A stretch of DNA of 48,016 bases from Holophagaceae bacterium (GCA_017859955.1 JAFNAB010000003.1:1-48016); one strand, 5' to 3'; shown: positions 23,908 to 32,726, counted from the stretch's first letter. The notes: generated by a model from the letters alone, not told the origin. Numbers and translations: made by a program.

Positions 23908-24420
23908 TTAGCTGTTCTTTTTCAGGGAGATGGCCACCTTGGTGTCGCCACCATCGAAGCCGCCCCATTCGGGCTTGGCAGCGGTTTCCTTCTTGGCGCG
24001 CTCGGAAGCGACACGCACCTGATCCAGGACGTTGACGGCCACTTGGTAGGGGGTCTCTTCGTCCACCTTGAGGAAGACCTTGCGCATGCCCGCAGGCTGG
24101 AGCTGAACCACCGGGCAGAGCCGGTTGGCGATGTCCTGGAGCTCGATCTTGTCGCTCTGGAGCATGAATTCGTAGCTCTTGTTGTCGGCCGTGGGGGTGA
24201 TGCTGAGCACCAGGGGCGGATTCCTGGGATCCGGGGGGGTGGGCTTGTCGGTCTTGATGACCTGGGGAACCACCACCGGCAGGGCCTTGCTCAGGCCGGG
24301 CACCATCACGATGAAGACGATGAGGAGCACCAGCACGATATCGATCAGGGGAGTGACGTTGATGTCCGATTTGGCGTGGACCCCATGCTGCACCTTGTTC
24401 TTACGCTTCTGGGGGCTCAT
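23908..24420 (-). CDS. exbD: ExbD/TolR biopolymer transport protein (second copy)
   Basis: 170-aa inner-membrane protein with one N-terminal helix (about 22-42, NVTPLIDIVLVLLIVFIVMV) carrying the conserved proton-path Asp, and a periplasmic domain. It partners ExbB and TonB to energise outer-membrane receptors. It overlaps the first exbD by four bases (ATGA) and is last in the riboswitch-led operon. The periplasmic part differs clearly from the first copy, so the two may form a hetero-assembly. Confidence 0.9.
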   Translation of the reverse strand: MSPQKRKNKVQHGVHAKSDINVTPLIDIVLVLLIVFIVMVPGLSKALPVVVPQVIKTDKPTPPDPRNPPLVLSITPTADNKSYEFMLQSDKIELQDIANRLCPVVQLQPAGMRKVFLKVDEETPYQVAVNVLDQVRVASERAKKETAAKPEWGGFDGGDTKVAISLKKNS

Positions 24421-24929
24421 TTCTTCTCCTTCTCGCTCTTGTCCTCGCTGGTGACGATGGATGCCTCGTCGGCTCCGCCCTCACGGCAGATCTGGAAGAG
24501 CTCGTTCACATACTTGAAGGGAAGGTCCGCTTCCGCCTTGACGAAGACCCGCTTGTCCGCGAGGTAGTCCGTGGACTTCCGGATGAAGCCCACCAGGGCC
24601 TTGCGACCCTCCGTGGAGCTCATATCCCAGCCTGTGGTCTTCTGGGACTCCTTGGCATCCTTGTCGTCCAGCAGCACCAAGCCGGGGCCCACGACCTTGT
24701 TGAAGTCCTTGGGATCCCGTTTGGCTGGAAGCATCAGCGTGAGGTACTTGGCGCTCTTGTCTGTTTCCGCCTTGACGCTGTGCTTGGCCAGCGGCAGCTT
24801 CACGGCATCGTTCACGGCCGGGGTGATCACGATGAAGATGATCAACAGCACCAGCACAATGTCCACGAGGGGGGTCACGTTGATGTCGGCCTTTGCGCCG
24901 CCCTTCTTCCCGCCTACATCCATGGCCAT
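24417..24929 (-). CDS. exbD: ExbD/TolR biopolymer transport protein (first copy)
   Basis: 170-aa protein with the ExbD pattern: short cytoplasmic N-terminus, ADINVTPLVDIVLVLLIIFIVI as the single helix (about 14-35) with the key Asp, then a periplasmic domain with VFVKAEADLPFKYVNELFQICREGG. It starts nine bases behind exbB and ends in a lysine/glutamate-rich tail. Two successive exbD genes behind one exbB are common in diderms outside the Proteobacteria. Confidence 0.9.
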   Translation of the reverse strand: MAMDVGGKKGGAKADINVTPLVDIVLVLLIIFIVITPAVNDAVKLPLAKHSVKAETDKSAKYLTLMLPAKRDPKDFNKVVGPGLVLLDDKDAKESQKTTGWDMSSTEGRKALVGFIRKSTDYLADKRVFVKAEADLPFKYVNELFQICREGGADEASIVTSEDKSEKEKK

Positions 24930-24938
24930 GGTTTTCTC

Positions 24939-25673
24939 CTAGGCCCGGCTCTCGCGGCGGATGAACTCGTCGATCATCTGGGAGGCGGCGTTGTTGATGG
25001 AGGTGATGACCTGATCCTGCTTGTTGGTGAGGATGTTGTAGAACCATACGGCGGGGATGGCGACCACGAGACCCAGGGCGGTAGTGGCCAGGGCTTCGCC
25101 GATGGAGCCAGCCAGGGCGTTGATATCCCCAGCGCCCTTGGTCTTGAGGTCGGAGAATACCTTGATGATGCCGATCACAGTGCCCAGCAGGCCGATGAAG
25201 GGGGAGGCGGAGGCGATGGTGGCCAGGGTGCCCATGCCCTTCTTGAGGAGTTCGGTGACCTCGGAGGTGCCGCGTTCGATGGCGCGCTCCACGGGGTTGA
25301 TCACATCATGGTTCGCGTGAGTGGCCTGGAGTTGCTTCTCATACTGGTAGATGTCCAGGCCATGCTTCAGCACCAGGGCGATGTGGCTCCTCTGGTGGGT
25401 GGCGGCGGCGCGCTTGGCCGCCTCGAAGTCGCCCTGGCGCAGGGTTTCCATGAAGAGCTTGAGGAACTTCTGGGAGGCGGCGGAACTGGCGGCATACATG
25501 GTGGCCCGTTCGATCACCAGGTAGATCTGGAAGAGGAGCAGGGCGATCAGCAGCAGGATGACGCACTTGTTGGGAATCGAGGCGGCGGCCCAGATGGCGG
25601 CTGGACCGAAGGCGTCGCCCTTGGCCCCTTCCACGAGGCCAAGGTTCAGGAGGGAAACTGGGAAAGAACACAT
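24939..25673 (-). CDS. exbB: ExbB/TolQ proton-channel protein
   Basis: 244-aa MotA/TolQ/ExbB family protein with three membrane segments (about 28-48, 135-160 and 180-205). Typical motifs are LLLIALLLFQIYLVIERA, ATIASASPFIGLLGTVIGII and GSIGEALATTALGLVVAIPAVWFYN. It forms the proton channel that powers TonB. The start at 25673 has AAAAGGAC upstream; a longer frame from 25718 is unlikely. Together with TonB at 29891-30673 and two ExbD it gives the receptor of this operon its own energising complex. Confidence 0.92.
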   Translation of the reverse strand: MCSFPVSLLNLGLVEGAKGDAFGPAAIWAAASIPNKCVILLLIALLLFQIYLVIERATMYAASSAASQKFLKLFMETLRQGDFEAAKRAAATHQRSHIALVLKHGLDIYQYEKQLQATHANHDVINPVERAIERGTSEVTELLKKGMGTLATIASASPFIGLLGTVIGIIKVFSDLKTKGAGDINALAGSIGEALATTALGLVVAIPAVWFYNILTNKQDQVITSINNAASQMIDEFIRRESRA

Positions 25674-25723
25674 AACAAGTCCTTTTAGGGCTGAACAAAA
25701 GGCCGTGCCGACTGGCACTGCCT

Positions 25724-26425
25724 TCAGGGCGTGACGGAAAAATCAATGACCGATGGGCCCCAGTTCGGCAAGGGCTCCTGGAGCAGGATCCGGCTTTCCT
25801 CCCGGGGCAGGTCCAACATGGCGAGGATGCGTTCAATCAGAACCTGCTCCCGCTCGAGTGTCGAACCCCCTTCGGGGCAATCACAGAGAGTGCCTACGAT
25901 CATCCAGATAAGGATCCCCCAGAGAGTATCGCTCTGGGGGCGTGTAAGGAGTCGACTTCGCTCCGCTATGGCACAAAGCCGCCTGAATCCGAAGAACGGA
26001 AGGCCCTGTCTCAAGGCATCCATGAGAATGGACGGCGCGGCCACCCAGCTCCTCCATTGGTGATCAGTCAAAAGATCGTGGACAAGGAGACGGGTGGCGA
26101 GCACGGCCCCCATGACCGGTTCAGTGCGGTGGAAACAAAGGGTGGCCATGAAGCATCGGCTCCCCAGGTTATGGACCTGAAGGGCGAGAAGCATGCTTCC
26201 AAGCTCCTCCTTGGAGCGGAAGTGGTTATATACCGTTCCGAAACCCACATCAGCGCGCTGGGCCACATCCTGGATCCGAAGCCCCTCGACGCCCTGTTCC
26301 TGGAGAAGTTGAGAGGCCGCCTCCAGAATCCGAACCCGCGTTTGATCGCGGCGCCAAGCCCTCCGCCCCCCAGGAAATTGTTTCGGGGTCCGGGCGGGGG
26401 GGTCCTGTGGGGAGGTGGGAATCAT
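25724..26425 (-). CDS. TetR-family regulator inside the nitrogenase-like operon
   Basis: 233-aa TetR-type protein. The helix-turn-helix is at about 25-70 (RVRILEAASQLLQEQGVEGLRIQDVAQRADVGFGTVYNHFRSKEEL). The ligand domain has no recognisable match and contains several cysteines. The ATG shares its A with the TGA of the nitrogenase-like gene before it, so translation is coupled. Such tight placement suggests that it reports on the product or substrate of the operon. Its operator is not evident; no clear palindrome was found before cbiZ. Confidence 0.85.
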   Translation of the reverse strand: MIPTSPQDPPARTPKQFPGGRRAWRRDQTRVRILEAASQLLQEQGVEGLRIQDVAQRADVGFGTVYNHFRSKEELGSMLLALQVHNLGSRCFMATLCFHRTEPVMGAVLATRLLVHDLLTDHQWRSWVAAPSILMDALRQGLPFFGFRRLCAIAERSRLLTRPQSDTLWGILIWMIVGTLCDCPEGGSTLEREQVLIERILAMLDLPREESRILLQEPLPNWGPSVIDFSVTP

Positions 26426-27717
26426 CAGAATAGGCCCCGAACCACCTGCTCCAGGAGGACGGTGGCGCCCCGCACACCAAGAATGGGCATTGGCAAGAAG
26501 TCTGGAATGGGATCGGCTGGAAATTCCAGGGCCAGCGCGGGTATGCCCAGGCTCCTGGCCAGCATGGCCCCTGCCCCATCCGCGAAGAGGATATCCACCT
26601 CGCCTTGACGCCAGGGACGCCCCCATGCATCAGCCAAACCGTGTGCATGAAGCCATACCTGCAGTCGCTGCGCCAGATCCGAACCGGCCCCATCACTGAC
26701 CAGCACGGAGACCGGAAGCAATCCCAGGTAGCCATGGAGCCATTGAACCAAGGGGAGAGCCAAGGAAGCTTCAAGATGGACCGCAAAGGCAGCCCCCTTC
26801 AGGGTCTCCAAAGAACCGACGCATCGGCCCAGGAGATGGGCAACCCTTCGACGCTCCTGGCGGAGGTCTTCCAGGGCGGGACTGGGGTCGACGGCAGCGA
26901 CCGCCGCTACCGCGCGGACCCAGGCTTCGGTGGCGGAGTAACCCACTGGGGCACCCTCCGGCCCTTCGACCACACGACCAGGGAGCCTTGCTTCAAGCCA
27001 GGGGGCTACCGCATCCGCAAAGGGAGCATGGACAACCGCCAGAACCTCCGCCGAAGCCATCCGGATGCAGGCCTCCTCATCCGCCCCAGCACCCAGGGCA
27101 CAGACGACCTCCAGCCCGCAAAGGCCGAGAAGGCGGCGCAGTTCCTCCAGACTCCCTTCCCAACGGGTGTGGGACAGGGAAAGTCCCAGCAGGGCCACGG
27201 TACGGGATCGGACGCAAGCGGGCTCCAGCGCCAAAGCTTCCAGCATGGCGATGAGCCCCTTCTGGAAGCCGACGGCGAATGGCGCCGAGAGTGCGGGCAT
27301 CTCCACGATGGCACAGGGACGCCCCGGCAGGAGCTCCTTGGCGCAGGCCCTGAGATCATCCCCGATGAGGGCCGCTCCAGGAGAATTGACAATGGCCAGG
27401 GCGCCCTCTCCACGCCCAGCGACCAGCTTGAGGGCCGCTTCCAGCTTGGCCTTGGCGCCGAAGACAATGTCGTTGCCATCCATGGAAGTTGTGGGGATGC
27501 GAGGCTGACCGAAGAAGATGGGATCAGCATAATTCATGCGTTCCCGGACATCACCCCGGGGGCGCATATGCTCGGAAAGGTAGCTGTGGGGGCCCCGGCA
27601 CCCGGTGGGCCCATGGAGGATCACGTCCCCCTCCCCAAAGCTTTCAAGCCCCAGCAAGACGCCTGTAAGCCCATCCGGGACTTCGGTTTGTATCAGGGTT
27701 CCAGTCTCAGAGATCAT
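26425..27717 (-). CDS. Nitrogenase component 1-like protein, NifK/NifN-type
   Basis: 430-aa protein of the oxidoreductase/nitrogenase component 1 family. The N-terminal region has the HGPTGC motif with Cys40, equivalent to the single cluster cysteine of NifN. The other two P-cluster positions of NifK are not cysteine: the first has no counterpart, and the third reads NSPGAALIGDD (about 111-121) where nitrogenases have Cys before the IGDD. Later motifs (ALLGLSLSHTRWEGSLEELRRLLGLCGLEV) fit the family fold. It overlaps the end of the NifH-D fusion gene, and the two are the likely catalytic heterodimer. It cannot hold a P-cluster and is probably not an N2-fixing subunit. DPOR, COR, CfbD and NifEN are the relatives to compare. 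Confidence 0.82.
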   Translation of the reverse strand: MISETGTLIQTEVPDGLTGVLLGLESFGEGDVILHGPTGCRGPHSYLSEHMRPRGDVRERMNYADPIFFGQPRIPTTSMDGNDIVFGAKAKLEAALKLVAGRGEGALAIVNSPGAALIGDDLRACAKELLPGRPCAIVEMPALSAPFAVGFQKGLIAMLEALALEPACVRSRTVALLGLSLSHTRWEGSLEELRRLLGLCGLEVVCALGAGADEEACIRMASAEVLAVVHAPFADAVAPWLEARLPGRVVEGPEGAPVGYSATEAWVRAVAAVAAVDPSPALEDLRQERRRVAHLLGRCVGSLETLKGAAFAVHLEASLALPLVQWLHGYLGLLPVSVLVSDGAGSDLAQRLQVWLHAHGLADAWGRPWRQGEVDILFADGAGAMLARSLGIPALALEFPADPIPDFLPMPILGVRGATVLLEQVVRGLF

Positions 27718-29887
27718 CGCGCCATCCCTCCCGGGGGGGGAGCAGCAGCGATCGACGCCACCGCTCGGCCAAGTCCAATCCACTAAAGAAGCCCGCATCG
27801 GGGCAGTAGGGGAGCAGTTCTACCCGGCAATCCGCTGGCTGGGTGGGCCAAACCGTGTTGGCCAGCGTCAGATCCGGGACCAGTTCACGGAGATCCCGAT
27901 CCCGCTGCTCCCGGGTATATCCGGTGATGACCGGCAGGTGGCGGGCGTAGCGCGTGTGGAACGTGTCGTCCCAGGCAGAGGGAAGGATGCCCACCTTGAC
28001 GACCTCCATCCCCAATTCCAGGGCCAGTTCCAGGAGCCAGTCCACCCGCTGGTTCGGGGTAACGATCAGGACCCGAAGCCCCTCAAAGGCTGGGCGCAGG
28101 CGTTCGATGCCCTGTTCGTAGCGTTCGAGGTTCTCCGCAATCAGTGCCCTCGCTTCCTCCTCTTTCCCGAACAGCTCCCCCAGGGTCAGGAGCCAGAGGC
28201 AGGTGGATCCGAAACCGACCGGGTAGGGAACCTCCAGGAAGGGAGCCTGGAATCGGTCCACCAGGAAGTCGCGAACCGCGCGTCCCATGGCGTCCTCGCT
28301 GGCCAGGATGTTGAGCTTGGCCTTCTTGAAGCCCCGGATCTCTTCCGTGGACGTGTCCCGGATAAAGCGGCAGTTGATGCCAATCCCAAGCGCCCCCAGG
28401 AGACCCTTCAGGGTCTGGAAATTGCCCTCAGTGTTGGTGGCCAGATTCTTCTCGGCCACCAGATTAACGAAATCACCCTCGGGTTTCTGATCCGGATCAA
28501 TGAAGCGCTCGGCGATGCCCACGATGGCATCAATGATTCCCTGCATGTAGTCGCCCGTGAGATTCCCGTCAGCCTTGAGGGGGAGCACGGACAGACCACC
28601 CAAGGCATCCTGGCGGGAAGTGAGGGCGCGTTCCACATCATCACCGATGATCCCCGCCGCGCAGGTGGTGGCCACGAAGATGGCATTGGGTGTGCGCTGG
28701 ATGACATCATCCAGCCCAGCCTCGAGCAGATCTCCCCCGCCGAAGATGGCCACACGTTCGTCCATGGCGGTGCAATGAAGCGGTGCGGCGAGCGCTGCAA
28801 CCGGAGAGAGTCCGTGTTTGAACCAGTTCCTCCTGGCCGAGGCACCGCGCCCATGCTCGGAGATGAAGGCGCAGCTTCGAGGGCCGTGGACCAGGGTCAG
28901 GCTGTCCTTCACCTGAAGGGCCGTATGCACCGCGCCATTGAAGGCACAGCCATGGAGGATCTCCTGGCTCCGGACGCTCTTGGACCAGTACCGCCCCCGG
29001 GAGACATTCCCAAGGGCCCCAATGGGAGCCGATTCGACACTCGGCAATCCTTGAATTGGAGGCACGGCAGGAACAGCCACCTGATGCCCCAAGACCCGGG
29101 ACTCCAGAACATCTGGGTCCAGGGGACGGGACTGGAAGCTCCAGCCACCCTGGAGTATGGCTGTGGCCAGGCCCCCGAACTGGGCGGCGATGGGATGATC
29201 GGGGAAAGCCTGGGCCAGCGTCTGTCCCCTGCGCTCCGCCTCCATGAAGACATCGCTTCTCGGGAGATCCAGAAGGATGGGTATCTGTACGGCCTCGGCG
29301 AAGCGGTTCACACGCTCAGTCTCTTCTGGGATCCCCCGTCGGTTGAGTAGGATTCCTCCAACCCGGAAGCCCCCTCCCTCGAAGTTGCGGATCCCTCGCA
29401 GGATGTTGTTGGCGGCATAGAGGGCCATGAACTCGCCGCTGGTGACGATATACACGAGATCGGCATAGGCCTCCCTCAGGGGGACCGCAAAGCCCCCGCA
29501 GACCACATCCCCCAGGACGTCATAGAGGGTGATGTCGTAACCACGTTCCTGCAGCCCAAGGCTGCCCAGCATTTCGAAGGCGCTGAGGATGCCCCTCCCA
29601 GCGCAACCAACACCGGGTTCAGGTCCTCCCGCCTCCACGCAGTCGATGCCAGCAAAGCCGCGCTCGACAACGTCCTCCAGCTTCCGGCCAGAAGGGTTGG
29701 TCCGCCTCAGGTATTCGAGCACCGTCGGAAGCCGCCGCCCCTCCAGCAGGAGCCGCGTGGAATCCTGCTTGGGGTCGCATCCGACCTGAAGGACCTTGGC
29801 CCCCTGCAAGGCCATGGCCGCAGAGATATGGGCAGAAAGGGTCGACTTCCCGATACCGCCCTTCCCATAGATGGCGATCTGTTTCAC
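27707..29887 (-). CDS. NifH-NifD/E fusion: nitrogenase-like reductase plus component 1 subunit
   Basis: Single 726-aa chain. Residues 1 to about 255 are a full NifH/BchL-type Fe protein: Walker A GKGGIGKST (8-16), GCDPKQDST, Cys95 in GVGCAGRG and Cys130 in VVCGGFA, the two ligands of the inter-subunit [4Fe-4S]. A proline-rich linker (about 255-300) leads to a NifD/NifE-like domain with Cys314 (GCAFNGA), Cys339 (HGPRSC) and Cys409 (TTCAAGIIGDD), the three cluster cysteines of NifE. No counterpart of the NifD cofactor cysteine is seen in the region about NCRFIRDTSTEEIRG. The start is a GTG three bases after tonB, preceded by GGAG. Expected role: ATP-driven electron transfer to a buried cluster and then to a substrate, perhaps a tetrapyrrole. 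The ORF is uninterrupted, so the fusion is not a simple frameshift. Confidence 0.87.
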   Translation of the reverse strand: MKQIAIYGKGGIGKSTLSAHISAAMALQGAKVLQVGCDPKQDSTRLLLEGRRLPTVLEYLRRTNPSGRKLEDVVERGFAGIDCVEAGGPEPGVGCAGRGILSAFEMLGSLGLQERGYDITLYDVLGDVVCGGFAVPLREAYADLVYIVTSGEFMALYAANNILRGIRNFEGGGFRVGGILLNRRGIPEETERVNRFAEAVQIPILLDLPRSDVFMEAERRGQTLAQAFPDHPIAAQFGGLATAILQGGWSFQSRPLDPDVLESRVLGHQVAVPAVPPIQGLPSVESAPIGALGNVSRGRYWSKSVRSQEILHGCAFNGAVHTALQVKDSLTLVHGPRSCAFISEHGRGASARRNWFKHGLSPVAALAAPLHCTAMDERVAIFGGGDLLEAGLDDVIQRTPNAIFVATTCAAGIIGDDVERALTSRQDALGGLSVLPLKADGNLTGDYMQGIIDAIVGIAERFIDPDQKPEGDFVNLVAEKNLATNTEGNFQTLKGLLGALGIGINCRFIRDTSTEEIRGFKKAKLNILASEDAMGRAVRDFLVDRFQAPFLEVPYPVGFGSTCLWLLTLGELFGKEEEARALIAENLERYEQGIERLRPAFEGLRVLIVTPNQRVDWLLELALELGMEVVKVGILPSAWDDTFHTRYARHLPVITGYTREQRDRDLRELVPDLTLANTVWPTQPADCRVELLPYCPDAGFFSGLDLAERWRRSLLLPPREGWRDDL

Positions 29888-29890
29888 AAG

Positions 29891-30673
29891 CTACTCCAGA
29901 TTGAAGGTGATGGGTACATGGACCCACGCTGCCACGGCCTCGGAACCCCGATGTGCCGCAACGAATACCCACCTGCGGACCGCCTCCAGGGCAGCCGCGT
30001 CCAGACGAGGGAATCCGCTGCTGGCCTTGATCTCGACTTGCTCGACATGACCGTCGGGCTTGACCAGAACCTTGAGCACCACCGTTCCGGTCTCCCGGGC
30101 ACGACGGCAGTAGACGGGATAGACAGGGGCGGGATTGCGCAGGTAGGCGGCATCAGCCCTTGGCGGGATCACGGCATTGGCATCACCTGTCCCCCCAAGG
30201 ACGCCCCCCACGAGGCCGCCCTTCGAGCCGCCGACAACGCCACCCGGCACACCTCCAACTTCTCCCCCTTGAACTCCCCCAGGAACGCCTGCCCCTGAGG
30301 GGGCGGCGGATGCCTGGGGAAGAGTCAGAGGTTGCGGGGTGTCCGCAGGTTCAGGAGACTTCTCAGGCTGTTTCTCTTCAGCGTCCTTGGTCTGCGGAAA
30401 GCTCTGAGCGGCCCCTCCACCGGGGGGTGGAGGCGGTGGTGGAGGCGGACTTCCCGCATCGTAGATCCCATCGTCGAGTGCAATGCTGACAACTTGGCGC
30501 ACGGGCTGGCATGCGCCATGGTGAAAGCACAGGAATCCCAGTCCCATCAGAAGCCCGGTCACGGCGATAAAGAAACCGAGGACGAGCGTGCGGGAGGGTC
30601 CCCTGAAATCGCCGGAAAGGTGGTCCCGGTATATCGAATCCAGCAGATTTTCATCAATAATGGGGACAGCCAT
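29891..30673 (-). CDS. tonB: TonB-family energy transducer
   Basis: 260-aa TonB. A cytoplasmic N-terminus is followed by one membrane helix (about 29-50, LVLGFFIAVTGLLMGLGFL), a proline run (PPPPPPPPP near 76-84), a Glu/Lys/Pro stretch, then an unusual glycine-valine-rich segment (about 128-160, repeated GGV/VGG) and the C-terminal TonB domain (about 175-260; VYPVYCRRARETGTVVLKVLV, VRRWVFVAA). The Gly-rich spacer replaces part of the usual Pro-Glu/Pro-Lys rod. The ATG has AAGGAG eight bases upstream; the longer frame runs into the receptor gene. It presumably serves the two cobalamin-regulated receptors. Confidence 0.88.
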   Translation of the reverse strand: MAVPIIDENLLDSIYRDHLSGDFRGPSRTLVLGFFIAVTGLLMGLGFLCFHHGACQPVRQVVSIALDDGIYDAGSPPPPPPPPPGGGAAQSFPQTKDAEEKQPEKSPEPADTPQPLTLPQASAAPSGAGVPGGVQGGEVGGVPGGVVGGSKGGLVGGVLGGTGDANAVIPPRADAAYLRNPAPVYPVYCRRARETGTVVLKVLVKPDGHVEQVEIKASSGFPRLDAAALEAVRRWVFVAAHRGSEAVAAWVHVPITFNLE

Positions 30674-30731
30674 GGATCCACTCCTTACGACAAGGAAGCC
30701 CCGAGAATGACCTTGCCAAGCCGATCCATCC

Positions 30732-32726
30732 CTAGAAGACCCACTTGACGCTGCCCACAAAGGTCCGTTCGGCCATGGGATAGCCGAGGTTGTATTCGTA
30801 GTAGCGGTTGAAGAGGTTCTCCACCGAGGCGCTCAGTTCCAGGGGCTTGATCGGGCGGTACGAGCCCTTGAGGTTCACCAGGGTGAAGCCGCCCTTGTTC
30901 ACGAGCGTGCCATAGGTGCTGTGGGAATAGTTGTAGTCAGTCTGCAACTCGTGGCCATGGTAGGCGGCAGTCAGCTGACCGTCCCAGGAGTCCTGCCCGA
31001 ACTTCACACCCGCCGAGGCGGCATACTTGGGAGTGAAGCTCAAATCGCTCGTGACTGACCCCGACTTCTGCTCGGCTTTCGTGCTGTAGTTGAGGTGCAC
31101 GAAGGGTTCCAGGACCATCTTCAGCCCGGTAGCCGAGCCCAGGTCGTAGCTGGCATTCAACTCAAAGCCTTCCAGGGTCGCCTCGCCCACGTTGTGGTAG
31201 CTCGAAGCTCCCAGGGTGCTGCTGTAGTAGCTGACAATCTTGTCCCTGAAGTCGGTGTGATAGAAGCTGAAGTCGCCCTTGAAGCCCGCCTTGTTGACCT
31301 CGACGCCGACATCCGTCGTCGTGCTCTTTTCCGGGCTGAGGTCGGGATTGCCAAGGTAGAGGGTGCTGTAAACGGTTCCCCCATAGGTATAGGACATGGT
31401 GTAGTTGGCCGCCAATTCCAGGGGAGCCGGGGCGCGGAAGGCTGTTCCTACATTCGCCTTGAGGGACACCGCGTCCGTCAGCTTGTATACGATCCCTCCC
31501 CGCACGGTCGTGTGGTTGAGGCTGGCTTCTTTCGCCACCATCGTCAGTCCGGGGGTGTCCAGGATGTGGTTGTCGAAGCGGTCAAAGCGAAGCCCAGCGC
31601 TCACCAGCAGCTTCTTGTCCAGGAGGCTCAGACGTCCCTCGGCGAAGGCGCCGTAGCTGTCATACCTGGAGTTGGGGTTATAGGGAGCCCCATCGCTGCG
31701 GGCGCTGGACACCTTGATACGGTCCCACTGCCCTCCGGTCACGATTCGGTGATCCCCGAAGGTGAAGGTCTTCTGAAGGCTGGCCCCCTGGGTGTCCGTA
31801 TCCGTGTTGCTGATGGAATCGATGCCTGGGCCGGAGCTCATGCCCCCGTACCAGACATCCCGATCGGCGACAAAGTAGTACTTGCCCTGGAAGGAATCCG
31901 TCCGGTAGACCAGATCGAAGGCATCCCGCTTCTTGTTGTTGTAATTGTCTGGATCGGGTGAGTAGGTGGCCCCCTGGGAGCCGATGTCCCACCCCTTCCA
32001 GCGCTGGTAGCCAAAGGAGAGATGCTGTCCGGTGGCGATCTCATACCCCAGGCGGGTCGAGACCGTTTCGGCCTTGTAGGCGCTGTTCTCGATCTCACCG
32101 TAGTGGGCAGCCTTGTAGTTGCCCTCGCCCTCTCGGCTGAGGCTGGCGAAGTAGTCGAGCTTCCCGGTCTTGCCCCGGGCCTCGCCGAAGACCTTCCAGT
32201 AGTCCCAGGAGCCGCCCTCGGCCCCGATGGCACCGTGGCATCCAGCCTGGGCGCCCTCCTTGGTGATGATGTTGACCACCCCGCCCATGGCGGAGGAGCC
32301 ATAGAGCACTGAGGCCGGACCCTTGACGATCTCGATGCGCTCAATATCCTCCGCTGGGATCTTGGCAAGGTTCACGGTGCCCGCCTTGCTGCCATTGACC
32401 AGGATCAGCACCCGACTGGTGAGGGCACTGGACCAGTCGCTGGCAAGCCCTCGGATCTGCACGGCCCCAGTGAGGCAACCGTTGTACTTGGTGACGTGGC
32501 CGAGGCCCGCCTCGGCCACGAGATCCCCCGCATCCTTGGCGGTTGAGTTCTTGATGTCGTCCTGGGAGATAACCTGGACGGATGCAGGTACGTCCTTCTT
32601 GGCCTCCTTGACGGCGGTGGCCGTGACAACCACCTCCTGGAGATCCGCAGGCTCGACAGCGGCACCAGGCAGAGCCGCCAGCAGGAGCCCCAGGGGAAGA
32701 GTGTGCTTGGGGGAAAGGGGGTTCAT
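30732..32726 (-). CDS. TonB-dependent receptor, BtuB-like
   Basis: 664-aa outer-membrane receptor. It has a signal peptide (about 1-23), a TonB box (EVVVTATAV near 31-39), a plug (about 45-160, with VQIRGL, VLILVNGSKAG, IERIEIVKGPASVLYGSSAMGGVVNIIT) and a barrel that ends in ...VGSVKWVF with the C-terminal Phe. Size and plug are close to BtuB and other small-siderophore receptors. Its ATG overlaps the cbiZ stop and follows AAGGAG. Cobalamin riboswitch control and CbiZ before it make a corrinoid, or a corrinoid-like tetrapyrrole, the likely cargo. The plug contains an uncommon cysteine pair (NGCLTG and AGCHG). Confidence 0.9.
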   Translation of the reverse strand: MNPLSPKHTLPLGLLLAALPGAAVEPADLQEVVVTATAVKEAKKDVPASVQVISQDDIKNSTAKDAGDLVAEAGLGHVTKYNGCLTGAVQIRGLASDWSSALTSRVLILVNGSKAGTVNLAKIPAEDIERIEIVKGPASVLYGSSAMGGVVNIITKEGAQAGCHGAIGAEGGSWDYWKVFGEARGKTGKLDYFASLSREGEGNYKAAHYGEIENSAYKAETVSTRLGYEIATGQHLSFGYQRWKGWDIGSQGATYSPDPDNYNNKKRDAFDLVYRTDSFQGKYYFVADRDVWYGGMSSGPGIDSISNTDTDTQGASLQKTFTFGDHRIVTGGQWDRIKVSSARSDGAPYNPNSRYDSYGAFAEGRLSLLDKKLLVSAGLRFDRFDNHILDTPGLTMVAKEASLNHTTVRGGIVYKLTDAVSLKANVGTAFRAPAPLELAANYTMSYTYGGTVYSTLYLGNPDLSPEKSTTTDVGVEVNKAGFKGDFSFYHTDFRDKIVSYYSSTLGASSYHNVGEATLEGFELNASYDLGSATGLKMVLEPFVHLNYSTKAEQKSGSVTSDLSFTPKYAASAGVKFGQDSWDGQLTAAYHGHELQTDYNYSHSTYGTLVNKGGFTLVNLKGSYRPIKPLELSASVENLFNRYYEYNLGYPMAERTFVGSVKWVF

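Noticed and set aside
27605-29350. 581-codon open frame on the plus strand
   Set aside because: Antisense to the NifH-D fusion; no family resemblance.
26425-29887. True N2-fixing nitrogenase (nifHDK)
   Set aside because: P-cluster cysteines are incomplete in the K-like chain, no FeMo-cofactor cysteine is evident, and no nifB, nifE, nifN or nifV is present in the window.
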